Shown piece after piece: positions 33,663-45,955 of a DNA stretch of 64,000 nt. The stretch is from the NCBI GenBank assembly GCA_021464415.1, contig CM038465.1, forward strand, positions 25,141,839 through 25,205,838. The letters run 5' to 3'. The notes under the pieces are model-generated. The model saw only the letters and a program-made list of their open reading frames with translations. It was not told where the DNA came from and ran no database searches. The position numbers were made by a program, and so were the translations under genes. Source of the DNA: Lonicera japonica. Lineage: Eukaryota > Streptophyta > Magnoliopsida > Dipsacales > Caprifoliaceae. The stretch's first letter is position 1, and each line of letters begins with the position of its first letter.

Positions 33663-34817
33663 ATGGTTTCCTTTAACCCTCCCACTAAGCCACTTGAAAT
33701 TCAAGCCGCAAGGGATGGCTACCGCGGATTTCGAAGCCGCCAAGAATTCGAATGGTGGAATTACGCTTTCAAGGCGAGGACGGTAGTAATTGAGAGGCCG
33801 GTCTTCATCGGTTCGCTGGACGATTTCCCTCAACGAGCTACGTTTGAGTGATATCCGGGGTGGATTAACTACTTGCGTGAACAAGGTACTCAATGTAATC
33901 TCACCATTTGTCGTGAATTTATCGCAAGTTTAATTCAAGTTCCAAACACATCATATACATATGTTCCCCATGTTCGAGGCAAAACGGTTCATTTTAACCT
34001 CGAGGTGTTGAGTGAGATTACGGGAATCCCGGCCTTACCACCCAATGCTCATGACCTCCCTTATTCGGATGGTACCCCTTATGAAGAGCCAAGAGCTAAC
34101 GATCTAGCTTCATATATAGCCGGTAGACCAATGGAGTGGATTGGAACTCAATTTGATAGGAGCAATTTACATGATAGCCTTAGAACGTTGTGGCTAGTAA
34201 TTGCCAATGCTTTGAACCCAACTTCTCATATCCAGCACCTGTACCCTTCTCAAGCGTATGTGCTATACGCTATCGCAACAAACAAGCGCATTTGTTTGCT
34301 TCGTCATATCATTGGGCGAGTTGCGAGAATCATAGACTTGGTCGCCCACAACGAAATAATCAAATTTGGGTCTTTGATCACCAAGGTATGCTTGCGAGCG
34401 GGGGTAACTGAGAGAGATGAGGATGTGAAGAAAATGCCTCGAGCACCACTTAACCGATCTACCCAAACTCGAGCCGCTGGTCAATTGAGGAACCGGCCAA
34501 GTTCTTCAACCGCACCTCCTCAAGTTGAGTTTGAAGAAGAGGCGGCAAAAGAAGCAGGAGCAGATCTCCCGGGCCCCTCAAGGCGGAGAAGACGGGCAAG
34601 CTCTGGGCCGGTAGATGACACTAGGGAATTTTTGAGAGAGCAATTCGAGCAAATGAATGCAACGATGCACGCGGGATTTGATGCTCTCAACACCAGGGTG
34701 GACGATATGCTGGTCCGCCAAGATCATATGGAGGCGAAAATTGCCTCTAGGGTGGAAGCTCATATGGCGGCTCAACAGGAGTTCATACGCCGTCAGTTCG
34801 AGGAGTTATTCAGTTGA
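33663..34817 (+). pseudogene. G1 ORF3 in env position (putative plant transposon protein), one internal stop
   Basis: The frame of 385 codons starts at ATG 33663 and is interrupted only by a TGA at 33849-33851; the second part is open from 33852. Residues about 1-200 match in style the putative plant transposon protein domain common in Athila-type elements (FEWWNYAFKAR, VYLREQ-like segment, YVPHVRGKTVHFN, EITGIPALP). After a Ser/Arg-rich basic patch (SRRRRRAS, possible nuclear signal) the C-terminal 65 residues form a likely coiled coil (FEQMNATMHAGFDALNTRV and on). No signal peptide and no membrane segment were seen, so an envelope role is not supported. Function unknown. Confidence 0.78.
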
Positions 34818-36182
34818 TTTCCCCCACCCCCCTGATATGTGATGATGATGTGATAGCCTGAAAACTCTTTAATTAACTATATTTATGCTTAGTTTTATTT
34901 TATTTCTTTTGGGTTGTATTAGATTTCAGACATGATGTTAACTTTAGAACTTGGTTTTAATAGTTGAATGTTATGGTTTTTGCTATTAGATTCTAATTCT
35001 AACCCGTTTTGTGTATAGTTTTTGTTTTCTCTTATTTTTGGTTCATGAAAAGCAAAGCCAAAGTAGCCCTACCGTGCATTTTTTTTATTGTTCTCTTTCC
35101 ATTGAGGACAATGTTGCTTTCAAGTTGAGGGGGGTACGTTATTTTGTGTTTATTTTGTTTTGGCTTGCTAGTGTTTATTTCCATGAGTAAAAGAGATGTG
35201 TTCAATTTTTTTTTTGAGAAGTTTAAAAATTGATGAATGATTGATTGATATTTTGTTCGATGAAGACTATTGTTTCATTAGCTTTTGGCGTTGAATTCTT
35301 TGATCTAGATAGGAATTTGAATGATAAACTAAATTGCCTTGCTCCGCTTAGTCTCATATCCAGCTATATTCTCCTGTTCCATATGCTAGATTGCTTCGGT
35401 TGTTTCCAATTCGGTAATAATGCTTAGATTTATTTTCATTGAGAGAAGAGGAATTTTTGTCCAAAAATAATGGAAGCTCTTTCGAAAAGATCCTCCAATG
35501 AGAGGACAAAAGCATAGCACTTTGATAACTTGGATGACTTTTATCCTAATATTGACTTAAAGCTTCACTTGACTAAATCTTAAGTCTCTTTGTCTAATAT
35601 TATGGATGGGTATAGGTTACCATATGGGAAAGGGTGAATAGCTTCCTTCGAGCTCCAATGAATGAGCAGAATATTGAGAAATTTTTTAAGTGAGACCGCT
35701 GCCCCCCATAGAGATGAAAACCGCCTTGATCTAATTTAGCAAAATTTCCAAGAAAAGATAAAGAAAGTGCTTAGAATCGACAAATCTTGGAGCTTTTATT
35801 TTTGAAAAAGTTCTCTCTTCCTTCTTGAATGATTATGACTCTTTGTGTTTATATCGAATTGTTTGAATCGAAGTTTAGTATGTGAGCATTGGAGAATATG
35901 GGATTGTGTTCTAAAGGAGATAGGCGAATTAAATGATCATTCAAAAGTCCGTTGTTCTTGAAAATTTATAGTAATGCCTCTTGCGTTGCAAATTGAAACT
36001 TGAATCTTCATTCTCATCATTCATCATGATCAAACTTCTAATGTTTGTAGGTATCATTTCTGAAAACCTTCACGAGATGCAACTCGTCTTCTTTGGGAGC
36101 TTTGAAGTTAACATTTTTTTTGTATAGCATATTAATTTTTGTAATTATGTGTTTTTGTCTTGCTAAGGGACTAGCAAGAGAT
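34818..36182 (+). other. G1 3' non-coding region
   Basis: It holds an internal purine-rich site at about 35093-35135 (CCATTGAGGACAATGTTGCT then TCAAGTTGAGGGGGGT), a landmark seen in many Athila-like elements, about 1 kb before the true PPT. No gene was recognised; the 60-codon frame at 35245-35427 looks random. Confidence 0.6.
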
Positions 36183-36196
36183 AAGTTGAGGGGAGT
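36183..36196 (+). other. Polypurine tract of G1
   Basis: AAGTTGAGGGGAGT lies directly before the 3' LTR start TGATAAACGC. It is the plus-strand primer site. Confidence 0.85.
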
Positions 36197-37870
36197 TGAT
36201 AAACGCATAATATTGTCATGTATAAGCTCTTTAGGGAGTCGCTTGACGCGTTTGTCGCTTTTGTTTTGCCTAATTATCTTCTTATCTCAAGATTAGTGTC
36301 TTAGCGAGTTTTGTATCTAACATCGTCCCGCTAGGTGTGCTTTTGTTGTGTTTCTATGTGTTTATAGGCATAGGATGCAATGGCCTTCGAAGAATTGATC
36401 AAGCGCTAGTGAAAAGCTCGCAAAATGCTGATCTGAGGAATTTCCCAGAAGCATGATCGATCATGGGTAACCCATGATCGATCATGGTGCAAATTGGCCT
36501 TCAGGCAGAGAACTCCATGATCGATCATGGGTTGGCCATGATCGATCATGGCCTGGCGGGAACAACCACTAACTCCTGCTTTTAGCCTTATTTTGGGGGT
36601 TTTGGTTCCTAGATGTTTTCCCTTGTTTAATTTATTAGTTTTTGTACTCCTTTAGCTATTGTTTTAGTCTAGGGGATTGGATATAGATCATTATCTAGTT
36701 AGACACACTTGCAAGTTCTAGAGAGAAGGGAGAGCTAAAGTTGTATTGTTCTTCATTTTTCCTTGTAAGTGTTTTGATTTGTAAGAATGATTTCTTCTTC
36801 TATAATATTTGTTTTTGCATCTATTATGGAGTAGTCTATTACTAAGGTTACGGAGGTTGATTGCGATATGATTTTTGGTGATTAATGGCTCAATCCATAT
36901 TTAAAGTTTGATAAATATTTGTGAATCTTCTTCTTCTTCTTCATCATATCATCCATTCTTTCAAGCTTTCTAGGTATTTTCATGATAAGTTAAGACTTTA
37001 TATGCATTGTATATTTAGTTCTTGGTTGTTAATGATCATACAACATGTTTTTATGGTTCTAGAAAGCTTGTAGTCGTTTTCCCCCATTCATGGAGTTTTT
37101 GACATTTTTGTAGGAATTATAAATAGTTCATAAAACTCCATAGATGGATTATAAATTTGTTAGCTTATCTTTGATTCATTTATTGATATATTGAGTGCTT
37201 CTTACACTGTATGTGATACTTAGACTCTTTATTTTCTACCATGAGTGATAAATGATGAGTTGACAAATTTATCCCATAAACTTCATTCCGTTTCATTGTT
37301 AGGATTCACTTTATAATTTTTATTCTTTAAATCATGAGATTTCATACACTTGCTTCATGTTAAATCTTTTTATGATTAGTTTGTCATATCTATCTCGGAT
37401 TAGCTTCATCGGGAATGGGTTGCCTTGCTTCACACCCGTAGCTAAGATGTAGGGATGATAACCTCGTCTTTGGAGGAATGTTGTTTGTCTCTCTCTCGAT
37501 ATAGCTTCAATCCGGGAATGAGTCGCCTAGAGTCGCACCCTTTGCTATTTGAGAGATACACCAACATTTCCCCTATCTTGAGAAATCTTGTGTTGAAATC
37601 TTTGTATGAGCTAGTGATCACCGTCTCTTAAATCGTAACTAACCTCCACCTACCTTAGCGCTTTCTTATTAATTTTCACAACTGTTTTACATTTACGTTG
37701 TTCTACAACATATCCAACTCACACAAAAATCTGAAAACCGTAAATTCCGTAATCCATTCCATTCCTTTTCACTTATCCCTGTGGTTTGACACTCGGACTT
37801 CCGAGACTATATTACCACTTGACGTGCCTGCACTTGGGCTATATCGCAACGCGCGTTTCTAGCGGCGTCA
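36197..37870 (+). repeat. 3' LTR of G1
   Basis: Same length as the 5' LTR (1674 bp). About 11 substitutions were counted by eye, for example AACGC against AACGA, TTTGAGAG against TTTAAGAG and GTGGTTTGAC against GTGGTTCGAC. All four palindromes are intact here. It ends GGCGTCA, followed by TTCTA. Confidence 0.93.
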
Positions 37871-38884
37871 TTCTAGCTTGAGGATATCACTCTATTGAGG
37901 TGGGAATCTAATACACAAACCTATTTTGCAACTTATATTGACTAGATCATGATTTTGTCTTATGTTATATAGAAACCCTAACTTGTCTAAAATGGGTTTG
38001 TGTGTGAATGATGGAATTATGCTTAGATCTTTAAATTGATGTTTCAAATAACACATATGTAGTATAAATTTCTTATTCCATCTATGAATTGAGGTTATAT
38101 GTTTGAATTGTGTCAAAACCCATTTGGACCTGACTTTAACAATAACAACTTTTGATATATGATCCATAACACTTCCTTATTGGTCCATGTGGTGGAATTT
38201 CATCATAATATACATGTAAATGATTATTCAAACATATTGGAAAGGTTTTTACAAGAATATCCATGTTAATTAAATTATTGATGATGCTTATGGAAGTTGA
38301 AGTACGAAATGTGTGATACGGGCGCGTTCCTAGAGGAGCCGTTATTCTACTATTATAGTTGTTGGTTAGCGCTAGTCTATTATGTGTCTACCTTTTGTTT
38401 ATATAATCATCTAGCTTTACCAATTGGGTCTTGGGGATATGATGGTTATGGTGGATTGTTGTCGGAATGAAAGATTCAAATAACCTAAGTATGACCTTAA
38501 TAACATGATTCAACAAAGTTTTGTGATTAATGGATTGATTAGTCCTAAAACCTGCTTATATGTCATTATTTGCAAATAGCCCTTAATATTATTATTATTG
38601 AATTCTCTTTAAATGGCTTCAGTGATGTTTTCTCTTCATAAAATGCATGTATATGAAGTATTATACTATCCTAGTTTATCGATAGGAGATTTCCCTTATT
38701 TTTAACCAACTAATGTTGTATGGAGCACACATATATACATATACATATGCATGATGTGATTTTTTGCATAAATGAGCCAATTATGAGGTTTTATGTACTT
38801 GGTGGAAACAATGAATATGGTACAAAGATTAGTTGAACGAGCCGGTTACTGTATTATCGAGTCTTTATGATAGCACTAGTTCAT

Positions 38885-39030
38885 GATGGCCCCGGGTTGG
38901 TCTCTAAAGATTGAGACCTTAAGTTGGGACAGAGCGCCCCTTGGTGAAACACCCAAAACCGTGCACGAAAACTAACGGGAGGCCTGCTGCCGCGTGGGTG
39001 AAAGGTCACGAAATGCAGACCTGGTTGACG
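38885..39030 (+). other. S2 block shared with S1, with a GGTCTC/GAGACC stem
   Basis: This block and 10108-10260 in S1 share GGTTGGTCTCTAA, GATTGAGACCTTAAGTTGGG and GTGAAAGG-CACGAAATGCAGAC. The 20-base core (38899-38918; 10123-10142 in S1) pairs GGTCTC with GAGACC. It stands out as the best conserved interior part of two otherwise diverged LTRs. Confidence 0.75.
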
Positions 39031-39794
39031 CTTGGATAGTGCGAGAGTTGTGAGAATTTGGCTCGAGGTTCATGTGCTTACGAGCCATGGATATTCATTT
39101 GAGATAAGGTTGGTCTTCAGACAAAAGTTCAAAAGAGTGTTTCCTTATAATTTGACCGATGTTATAAAAATGAAAAAGGTTTCTTACTAAATTATTGTAT
39201 GTATATATATGTGTGTGTGTGTGTGTGAAAGACTTGCTTCAATTTATTCTATGAAAAGAATTTTCCACAATTTTACGGAACGAGATTTCTAAATATGATT
39301 TCCACACTAAAACTTAGTAAATGATTCCCACTGGGTCCTTTTGACTCATCCCATTATTTTCTACATAGGTACTTCAGTGGAATTGTCTGGGAAAGGGTAA
39401 GGAAAGGATGCATCTTACTAGAAAGCCTCTGTAACTGATGTATTTGTAGGTCCTTCACACTTGAAGGACCATTGTTATCCATGTTTTGCTCATGTTGTAT
39501 ATATATTTACTTTTTGGTTGTTATAAATTATTCGCTATTTAGAGACTGTTAAATTATTATGTTGGGACCTCATTGGAGGATTGTTTCGATTCGTTTATGG
39601 CCTTTTGTGTAGAATTGGTTTGAACGAACTGTTATACTATATATATAAATTTTATTATTAAGACCTTGCGTGTTGCATTACCATGTACATGTTCAGGAAT
39701 TGTTGTTCATTTTCGCCGTCGGTCTACGTCACCCGTGATTAACCGGGTCCCGGAGGTGAAAATCTCAGAACAGGATTTGGGGCGTCACAAAAGT

Positions 39795-40077
39795 TCTCAT
39801 TACTATTCTATAACCATATTTTCTTTCAGGGGAAGAAGTAAGTATGGTGGCCCTTGTTGCAGATTAATAAATAAATGGACCAACTTCCCGAATATTACAT
39901 GTAAATTTTCTGCTGGAACACTATTGAGTCAAATAACTGCTAGAGCTTTTCTAGCTGCTATGGCTTTGTGCCTTGTTTTCATGTTAGCATATTTCCTTTG
40001 CTTTCATTAATAAGATTGATTTGCAAGATTGATGTCCCATTGTATTTTCCCCTTTTTCTTATTTTTGCACATAAACG
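39795..40077. other. Host sequence between S2 and G2
   Basis: Joined to the sequence before S2 it forms the original region 3' of the GSTL relic. An acceptor-like TTTTCTTTCAG precedes GGGAAGAAG at about 39830, but no protein family was recognised. Confidence 0.4.
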
Positions 40078-40082
40078 CTCCC

Positions 40083-40784
40083 TAATGAGCCCAATGATAG
40101 CATTGGAGTTGGATCATGGAGTGAAGACTATGCAGACCCCATCTGGGTTATAAGTGGTTCAATCACTCGAGCTAGGGCCAATAAGATCAAGGAAGCACTT
40201 ATGGCCATGGTCCAAGATTTGATGAATAAAGTTGGAGCTTGTAGAAGCATTCAAGGAGGCGGAGAGCGTGAACGGAGAATAATGCTTAGCTAAGAAGACA
40301 TAGAATAATGAGAGTGTTTTATTGTTTTATTTATTTTGCATTGTTTAAGGCCCAAGGATAACGGGTAATTAGTATTTAGAGTTATGGGCCTGCTAAGAAT
40401 GTTTTTGGGCTTGTTTAGAGTGTCTCTTTATTTTTGAATTGGGCTTGTTTTGTTAATTTCGTTCTTTGGATTTGTTTAGGTTTATTATATTTTCTCTTAT
40501 TTAAAGGAGATAACGCTATTGGTTTGAGCAGCCTTTTGATTAATAAAATTTCGAGTGTTTTCACCTCTTGCGTTCTAAGAACGTTTCGAACAACCAGAAC
40601 TAGGGTTGTTGTTGTTCTTCGACTTAGCATTCAATTAACCCATCAATTGATTGTTTGTCTTCGACTATACCAAGGTTTGTTCTTGTTTTCGGGATTGGGT
40701 CGAGGTTCCACCAACATTAACTTCGCGTGATTCAAGGTTGCGGATCCATTTTGCTTGGATAGAATATAATCGCAGTTCGTATCA
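40083..40784 (+). repeat. 5' LTR of G2
   Basis: It starts TAATGAGCCC (TG changed to TA) and ends GTTCGTATCA. A TATTTAAAGGAGATAACG block about 415 bases in is a likely TATA region. Compared with the 3' LTR it lacks about 25 bases near 40735, at a point where AAGGTT is directly repeated in the longer copy. Confidence 0.9.
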
Positions 40785-40800
40785 ATTGGTAATAGAGAGA
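40785..40800 (+). other. Primer-binding site of G2, decayed
   Basis: TTGGTAATAGAG stands where the initiator tRNA-Met PBS TTGGTATCAGAG is expected. Two changes mark decay. Confidence 0.75.
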
Positions 40801-41924
40801 ATTTTCTATCCACCTTTTATCTATCGTTTGTTTCTTTTTTTTGTTTCTATTTTCTTCAATTCGTAGACTGCATTATTTGTATCTTCTTAAAACTAGGGTT
40901 CTTATAAAAAAAAATTAAAAAATTTCGATTATGCTGTTGCTTAGTAATTTGAAATATGTTCTTGTTGCGTAATTTTGAATCTTCTTTGTTTATTTCATCT
41001 GTGTTTATTAAAGTCGAAATCTTCGACTTCTTCTTTTGAACCCTAACTGCGAATTTGTCTATCATAATCTGTTTGATATCACGAATTAATTTATATTGCT
41101 TCTGCCTAAGGCTATTAAGATTTTGACCTAGTCTCTTGGCTGTGATTTCGATTTGTTATTTGCGATAATCTCTAGTTGTGCTAAAAACCCTAGACTCGCG
41201 AATTTCTTGTCGCGATTTCCTTGTTTCTTGTTTTTAGGTTAAATTGATATTGCGGCTGTTGATAGTTGTGGCTGCTGGTATTGCAAAAATTATAAAACCC
41301 TAGATGTGATTCATTGTTTCATGATTATATAAACGCTAACCGAGATTGCGATTGACTGTTCTTGCACATAAGTTCATTTAAAGCGATTTCTGATTGAGTT
41401 TCGAATTGTGCATATTATTTTGCTGAACTGTTGAATTCTGAAAATTTTGACTACATCAGATTAAAGTAGAAGTTGAGAGACCCAGAATAATAAAGAGTAC
41501 AAAATTTTCCAAATTTCACTATTATTTCTTTTTGGATTTGGGTTCTATAAGGTCCAAGGATTCTAAAAATCTAGTTTTCACGACACTGAATTTTCGCACC
41601 CTTTTCTCGAACTTTTTGTCCATTATTGCATCTATAATTCATTGGGATTCCTGTTTTCTCGAATTCTTGGTGAAACGTACTTGTTGGGCATACAATTAAA
41701 CTGTTTAGGTTGTGATTGGTCTGTTTGGGAACCAAGACGAAGGTTCTTGCTTTTTGATTCGTTTGAAAGTTTCAAAAGGTGAAATTGAGAGGTATATCAT
41801 TACTTTTGAGAGCTAAACACGAGCGGTAAAATCAGAGTGATGTCATTCTAAGCGAAACACGTAAGGGAGTGCAGTGAGGAAATTTTATTTCTTTATATTG
41901 TGCTAACCTCTGTTTTGCAGCAAT
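40801..41924 (+). other. G2 leader
   Basis: About 1.1 kb between PBS and gag ATG, AT-rich, with no gene recognised. The acceptor-like TCTGTTTTGCAG just before the ATG at 41925 suggests the leader may be spliced. Confidence 0.5.
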
Positions 41925-43309
41925 ATGTCAAGTTTCGATCCTAGATTGTTCCAAGAAGCCATGACGAGTACCTTACAAAATATGATGAGAGAGGAGTTGG
42001 GGTGAATGCTGGTGAAGGTCGATAGAGTTGAGAGCACTCAAATTGAACAATCTAGCAAATCACGTAGTGCTCAACGAAGTGGTGGAAAACCACATCCTAG
42101 AGAAAGGAGGGCTGAGAACGATCCTGATCATTTTTACCGAGATAGCTTTGACGACGGGGATGGCGACGTTGATTCGGTAATCGCTAAACGACGGAATGGT
42201 AGGCGGTTTAGTAGAGGAACTAATCGGGAGGATGACAACATGAATGGGGTCTAAATGAAGATTCCATCATTCTAAGGGAAGAATGACCCTGAGGCCTATC
42301 TTGAGTGGGTCAAGAAAGTAGAGTTAGTGTTTGCTTGCCATAATTACTTTGAGTCCAAAAAGGTGAAATTGGCGGCTATTGAATTTTCCGATTATGCACT
42401 TGTTTGGTGGGATTGTTTGATGACAGAGCGTAGGCGTAGTGAAGAAGGTCTCGTCGAAACTTGGGATGAGATGAAGCGGTTGATGAAGAAATGGTTTGTA
42501 CCCGATCACTATTATCGGGAATTGTACCAAAAATTGCAAGGGCTTACACATGGGAGTCGTAGTGTTGATGAATACTATAAGGAGATGAAAGTTGCGATGA
42601 TTCGGGCGAAAGTTTATGAGAATAGAGGAGCTACCGTAGCGAGGTTCTTGAGTGGGTTAAATAGGGAAATTGCCAATACGGTTGAATTGCAGTCGTATGT
42701 TGAGATTGAAGATATGGTGCACACGGCAATTAAAATAAAGAGATAGCTCAAGAGGAGGGGTAGTTTCAAGCCAAGCCAAAGTTCTTATTCAACTCCATGG
42801 AAACAAAGTTCGTAGAAAAAGGATGACAAAGCAACCACTCCGAAACAAAAAGTTGATTCGAAGCTGGAGACGCATAATGGTAGTCAAGTTAAGGCAGCCC
42901 CTAACACCACTAATACTCCTACTACCCGAAACAAGGACATTATTTGTTTAAAGTGTCAAGGGAGAGGCCATGTTTCTACTCAATACCCGAACAAGCGAGT
43001 AATGATGCTTCGGGACAATGGGGAATATGAGATGGATGAAGAAGGCGCTGAAGCTATGCCACCTTTGGAGGATATTGAAGAAGAGGAGAGCGCTATCCAC
43101 GGCGAGTTGTTAGTTGCGAGAAGAGCCCTTAGCGTGCAAGCAAGAGAGAATGAGGAACAGCGAGATAATATATTCTATACTAGGTACCTAGTGCTAGGCA
43201 AGGTGTGTAGCTTGGTGATAAACGGAGGTAGTTGCACTAATGTGGCTAGCACGACAATGGTAGAGAAGCTAGCATTGCACACGACTATGCACCCAAGACC
43301 TTACAAACT
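41925..43309 (+). pseudogene. G2 gag and start of protease, several stops, active-site changes
   Basis: One continuous frame from ATG 41925 holds stops at 42003-42005, 42252-42254 and several later points. The gag domain (about 42255-42745) is well preserved (VKLAAIEFSDYALVWWD, LYQKLQGLTHGSRSVDEYYK, FLSGLNREIANTVELQ). The zinc knuckle near 42950-42990 reads CLKCQGRGHVSTQY: the last Cys is Tyr. The protease motif near 43210-43240 reads VINGGSCTNVAS, with Asn in place of the catalytic Asp. Both are single G-to-A type changes. The frame is cut at 43309 by F and resumes at 52663. No working product is possible. Confidence 0.87.
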
Positions 43310-44217
43310 GTAGTTGTGACGCCCCGAAATCCCGTTTCGAGGATTATACCTCCAGGACCCGGTTAGCCACGGAGTCGTACGCGACGACGAGAATGCAATG
43401 ATAAAACTTAGAACTTATGTAAAAAGAGAATTCTAAATAAAGCGATGATTTTTAGAAAATTTTGGCATGTGGAGTTTATTTATCAAGTAATACCAAAACC
43501 TGTTAAAATGTACACTTAATCCATTTCCAATAAATACTCCACATTTAGGAAAAATCATTTATACAAAGTCTCCACTGAGGTCTTAATACAGAATAAAATA
43601 GTTTTACAACACAGTTTCAACAATACAACAATCAATAAGATGTGCGACTTATCATCAATACAAGAAAAGGTATAATACTAGTCGTTTCCAAACGACTTTC
43701 GTAATCAGAGGCAGTCAGAGCTACTAGACTCCATAAGCGTACCATCCCCGGGAACACCTGCAAAACCTGGTTTGGAAAATGGGAGTGAGCCAAACGGGCT
43801 CAGTGGGAACTATAAGGGTTGTATAAGAAAATAGGTTAGAAGCCATGCATGCCATGCAATGCAATATAATGAAAGTAAGGTTGGTTTATATGCTGCCTCT
43901 GTGTAATAAATCTCCTCTGGGTAGAAATATGAATATACAAATGTAAATACATGTACATATACAATACATTTAAGAAACAGCCAACGCATGGAAAACCTTA
44001 TCGTGAAATGCAGTTATAATGCCCCCAACCCAAAATTATAAGAAAGGCAATATATGTATATATACGTCACCATACTGTATCTGCCACAACACCGCGACTA
44101 GATCTATCACATCAATCACATATCATACTCACGTCTAGGATTTTCATATATCTACTGTACAGAGATAGCCGGCACTCGGTTTCTTCTGCCCAAGGCAGGG
44201 ACCACCTACCAGGTCCA

Positions 44218-44350
44218 CCTAGACGCTACCTCACGCAGCCACACAGGCATACGCTACCTCACGCAGCCACACAGGCATACGCTACCTCACGCCGCCATAA
44301 AGGCGCACGCTACAATAATACTCACGTAGCCACCAAGGCTATACGCTACC
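44218..44350. repeat. 28-bp tandem repeat within the F LTR
   Basis: Three clear units and one or two worn ones of ACGCTACCTCACGCAGCCAC plus ACAGGCAT. The same array is at 50558-50685 in the other LTR. Related LTRs have unrelated repeats at the matching place. Confidence 0.9.
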
Positions 44351-45470
44351 GGTAATCACCATCTATCTAGTACGAACGGTGTGGCCATCCGATAATATAT
44401 CCAAACAACAATAAACTCATCAAATACATGAAATCACAAGAATATAGAATCCAACAGATATAGATATGAATATACATACATTCCATATGTATTTGTATAG
44501 CTCGTATATATATATAGCCATCCATGTTATGGGTACTTACACGCTTTGTAAAACACGTAGTGGTATTGTTGTTAAGGTTGTACAAGATCTGCCAAGTCCG
44601 TCAATTAATAAAGGAAACCAGAAAAATCCTTAGTTTGGGAGGTTTCACATATTTTTATCAATTTGGCCCCAAGCCAAGTCTAACACAATAAAACAATGGA
44701 TACGAGTTCCCAATTAACCTCCCAATATGATTTAAGGACTTAATTTATTCAAAACATATATATGTATTTGACCAGCATACTTACGGACTGGCTGGGTAAG
44801 TAGAAAAACTCATAAATGTATCTCATAACTTAAAACATAGCAACAATACCACCAATATGTGTAACTTTGTACAAAATATACTTTTAAAACCATGTATCGC
44901 ATCGCATGTATGCGTATCATAGCATCTAGTTCATAACCATATCCGTATATAGGGGTTTTATGCCAAACTTTAGGAAATTGAGATAGAAATTGGGGTTTCC
45001 GGTATAATCTGACTTTTATATGCATATCAAGTCCAAATCAATCAAATAAATAAGAGAAATCAACCCAAACCCCATGAATGTGCAATTTAGGTAGAAAAAC
45101 CCTAGGTTTCGTTTGATTTGGTGTAAATATGTTGTAATCGTAAGAAAACTTGTTCAAATAATATTGTTCCCACCTATTGAGGGTCAATCCCTCGAAGTAT
45201 TGCCGAAGAATCGAGCCGGAACCGCACATATGCGAAAAGCCCCAAATTATAGCTATAAACCCTAGAAATGGTGGATGAAGGTGGAGAAGATGATGAAGAT
45301 GATGATGGACATGATGATGATGGTGAGAATCTTGTATGGAAGATGCACCCTCCAATGATCCCTTAAAATCCCCCAAATTCGCCCCTTAGGTCTCTCTCAA
45401 GAGCTCTCCAATTGAATGTATTAAATGGGGAAGAAATGAGGTGAAAATATATGAAATTCTCGCCCAGATC

Positions 45471-45510
45471 GATGTAGTCGACTACATCAAAACTCATGTA
45501 GTCGACTACC
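45471..45510. other. Palindrome pair in the F LTR
   Basis: GATGTAGTCGACTACATC is an 18-bp perfect palindrome (45471-45488), followed after 9 bases by GTAGTCGACTAC. The second LTR has the same pair at 51805-51844. Confidence 0.93.
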
Positions 45511-45937
45511 ACTATTCACAGCACACAGTTTTGCTGTTTGTTCAAAGTCTCAACTTCACTCCCAATTTTGGCCATCGAGGAGTGAGAATTGGGTCTCGGC
45601 CAAAATACGAAAGTTGTAGATGACATTGAAATGAAGACGTGGCCGAAAACGGAGACTCATTTGGAGTTCGGATGAAGAAGTTATGGTCTTCCAAAGTCGG
45701 GTAAAAATAATTTATCGCGTTGGTTCCAAACTTATGATTTTCGAGCCGATTTCCGTCCGAGCCACCCGAAACAACTTATGATCATTATAATGCACTTATA
45801 TATGTTAATATGACTTATTCGAAGTTCCCGAACCATGCCAACCTTTACAGAACTCAATTTGGCTACCCGGAGCCAAATTCAGTCTTATACGCGATATAGG
45901 TCGTGATTCGCAAGCAATAAAGAAACCGGGTGTTACA

Positions 45938-45955
45938 GTCTCCCCTCCTTAATAA
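45938..45955 (-). other. Polypurine tract of F
   Basis: On the minus strand TTAAGGAGGGGAGAC precedes the LTR start TGTAACACCC. Upstream of it lies CGAGGACGAAATT, typical of the end of many plant gypsy elements. Confidence 0.87.

Larger units (their letters stand above)
22586..37870 (+). mobile_element. Athila-like Ty3/gypsy retrotransposon G1, 15.3 kb with a CACTA insert
   Basis: Two 1674-bp LTRs (22586-24259 and 36197-37870) are flanked by a perfect TTCTA duplication (22581-22585 and 37871-37875). The element has a PBS of the TGGCGCCGTTGCCGGGG type, gag, protease, RT, RNase H, integrase, a third ORF in the env position and a PPT. Net length without the CACTA insert is about 12.1 kb, normal for the Athila lineage. 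I counted about 11 differences between the LTRs (roughly 0.7 percent), so insertion is recent on a plant scale. One frameshift and five stop codons mean it cannot now make its full proteins. Confidence 0.93.
21718..39789 (+). mobile_element. Solo giant LTR S2 (2.78 kb net), split by element G1, TSD AAAGT
   Basis: The left part is 21718-22585 (start TATAATACCCCG, a worn form of the family end) and the right part 37871-39789 (end GGGGCGTCACA). The flanks carry the duplication AAAGT (21713-21717 and 39790-39794), and the sequence joins smoothly once the 15.3 kb gypsy insert and one TTCTA copy are removed. No PBS, PPT or coding region belongs to it. It has an 18-bp palindrome AGCTGGATCGATCCAGCT at 22352-22369 and shares a block at about 38889-39030 with S1. 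It lies just past the last GSTL exon, in gene orientation. Confidence 0.88.
43315..45937 (-). repeat. 3' LTR of F (minus orientation)
   Basis: On the plus strand it starts TGTGACGCCCCG and ends GGGTGTTACA. It holds a 28-base tandem repeat (ACGCTACCTCACGCAGCCAC type) at about 44218-44350, an 18-bp palindrome GATGTAGTCGACTACATC at 45471-45488 with a second partial one after it, and a GAT/GATG-rich stretch at about 45278-45325. Confidence 0.93.

Noticed and set aside
45038..45376. 112-codon His-rich frame, repeated at 51372-51710
   Set aside because: It is a translation of a GAT/GATG-rich part of the F LTR and is duplicated only because the LTR is; no family match.
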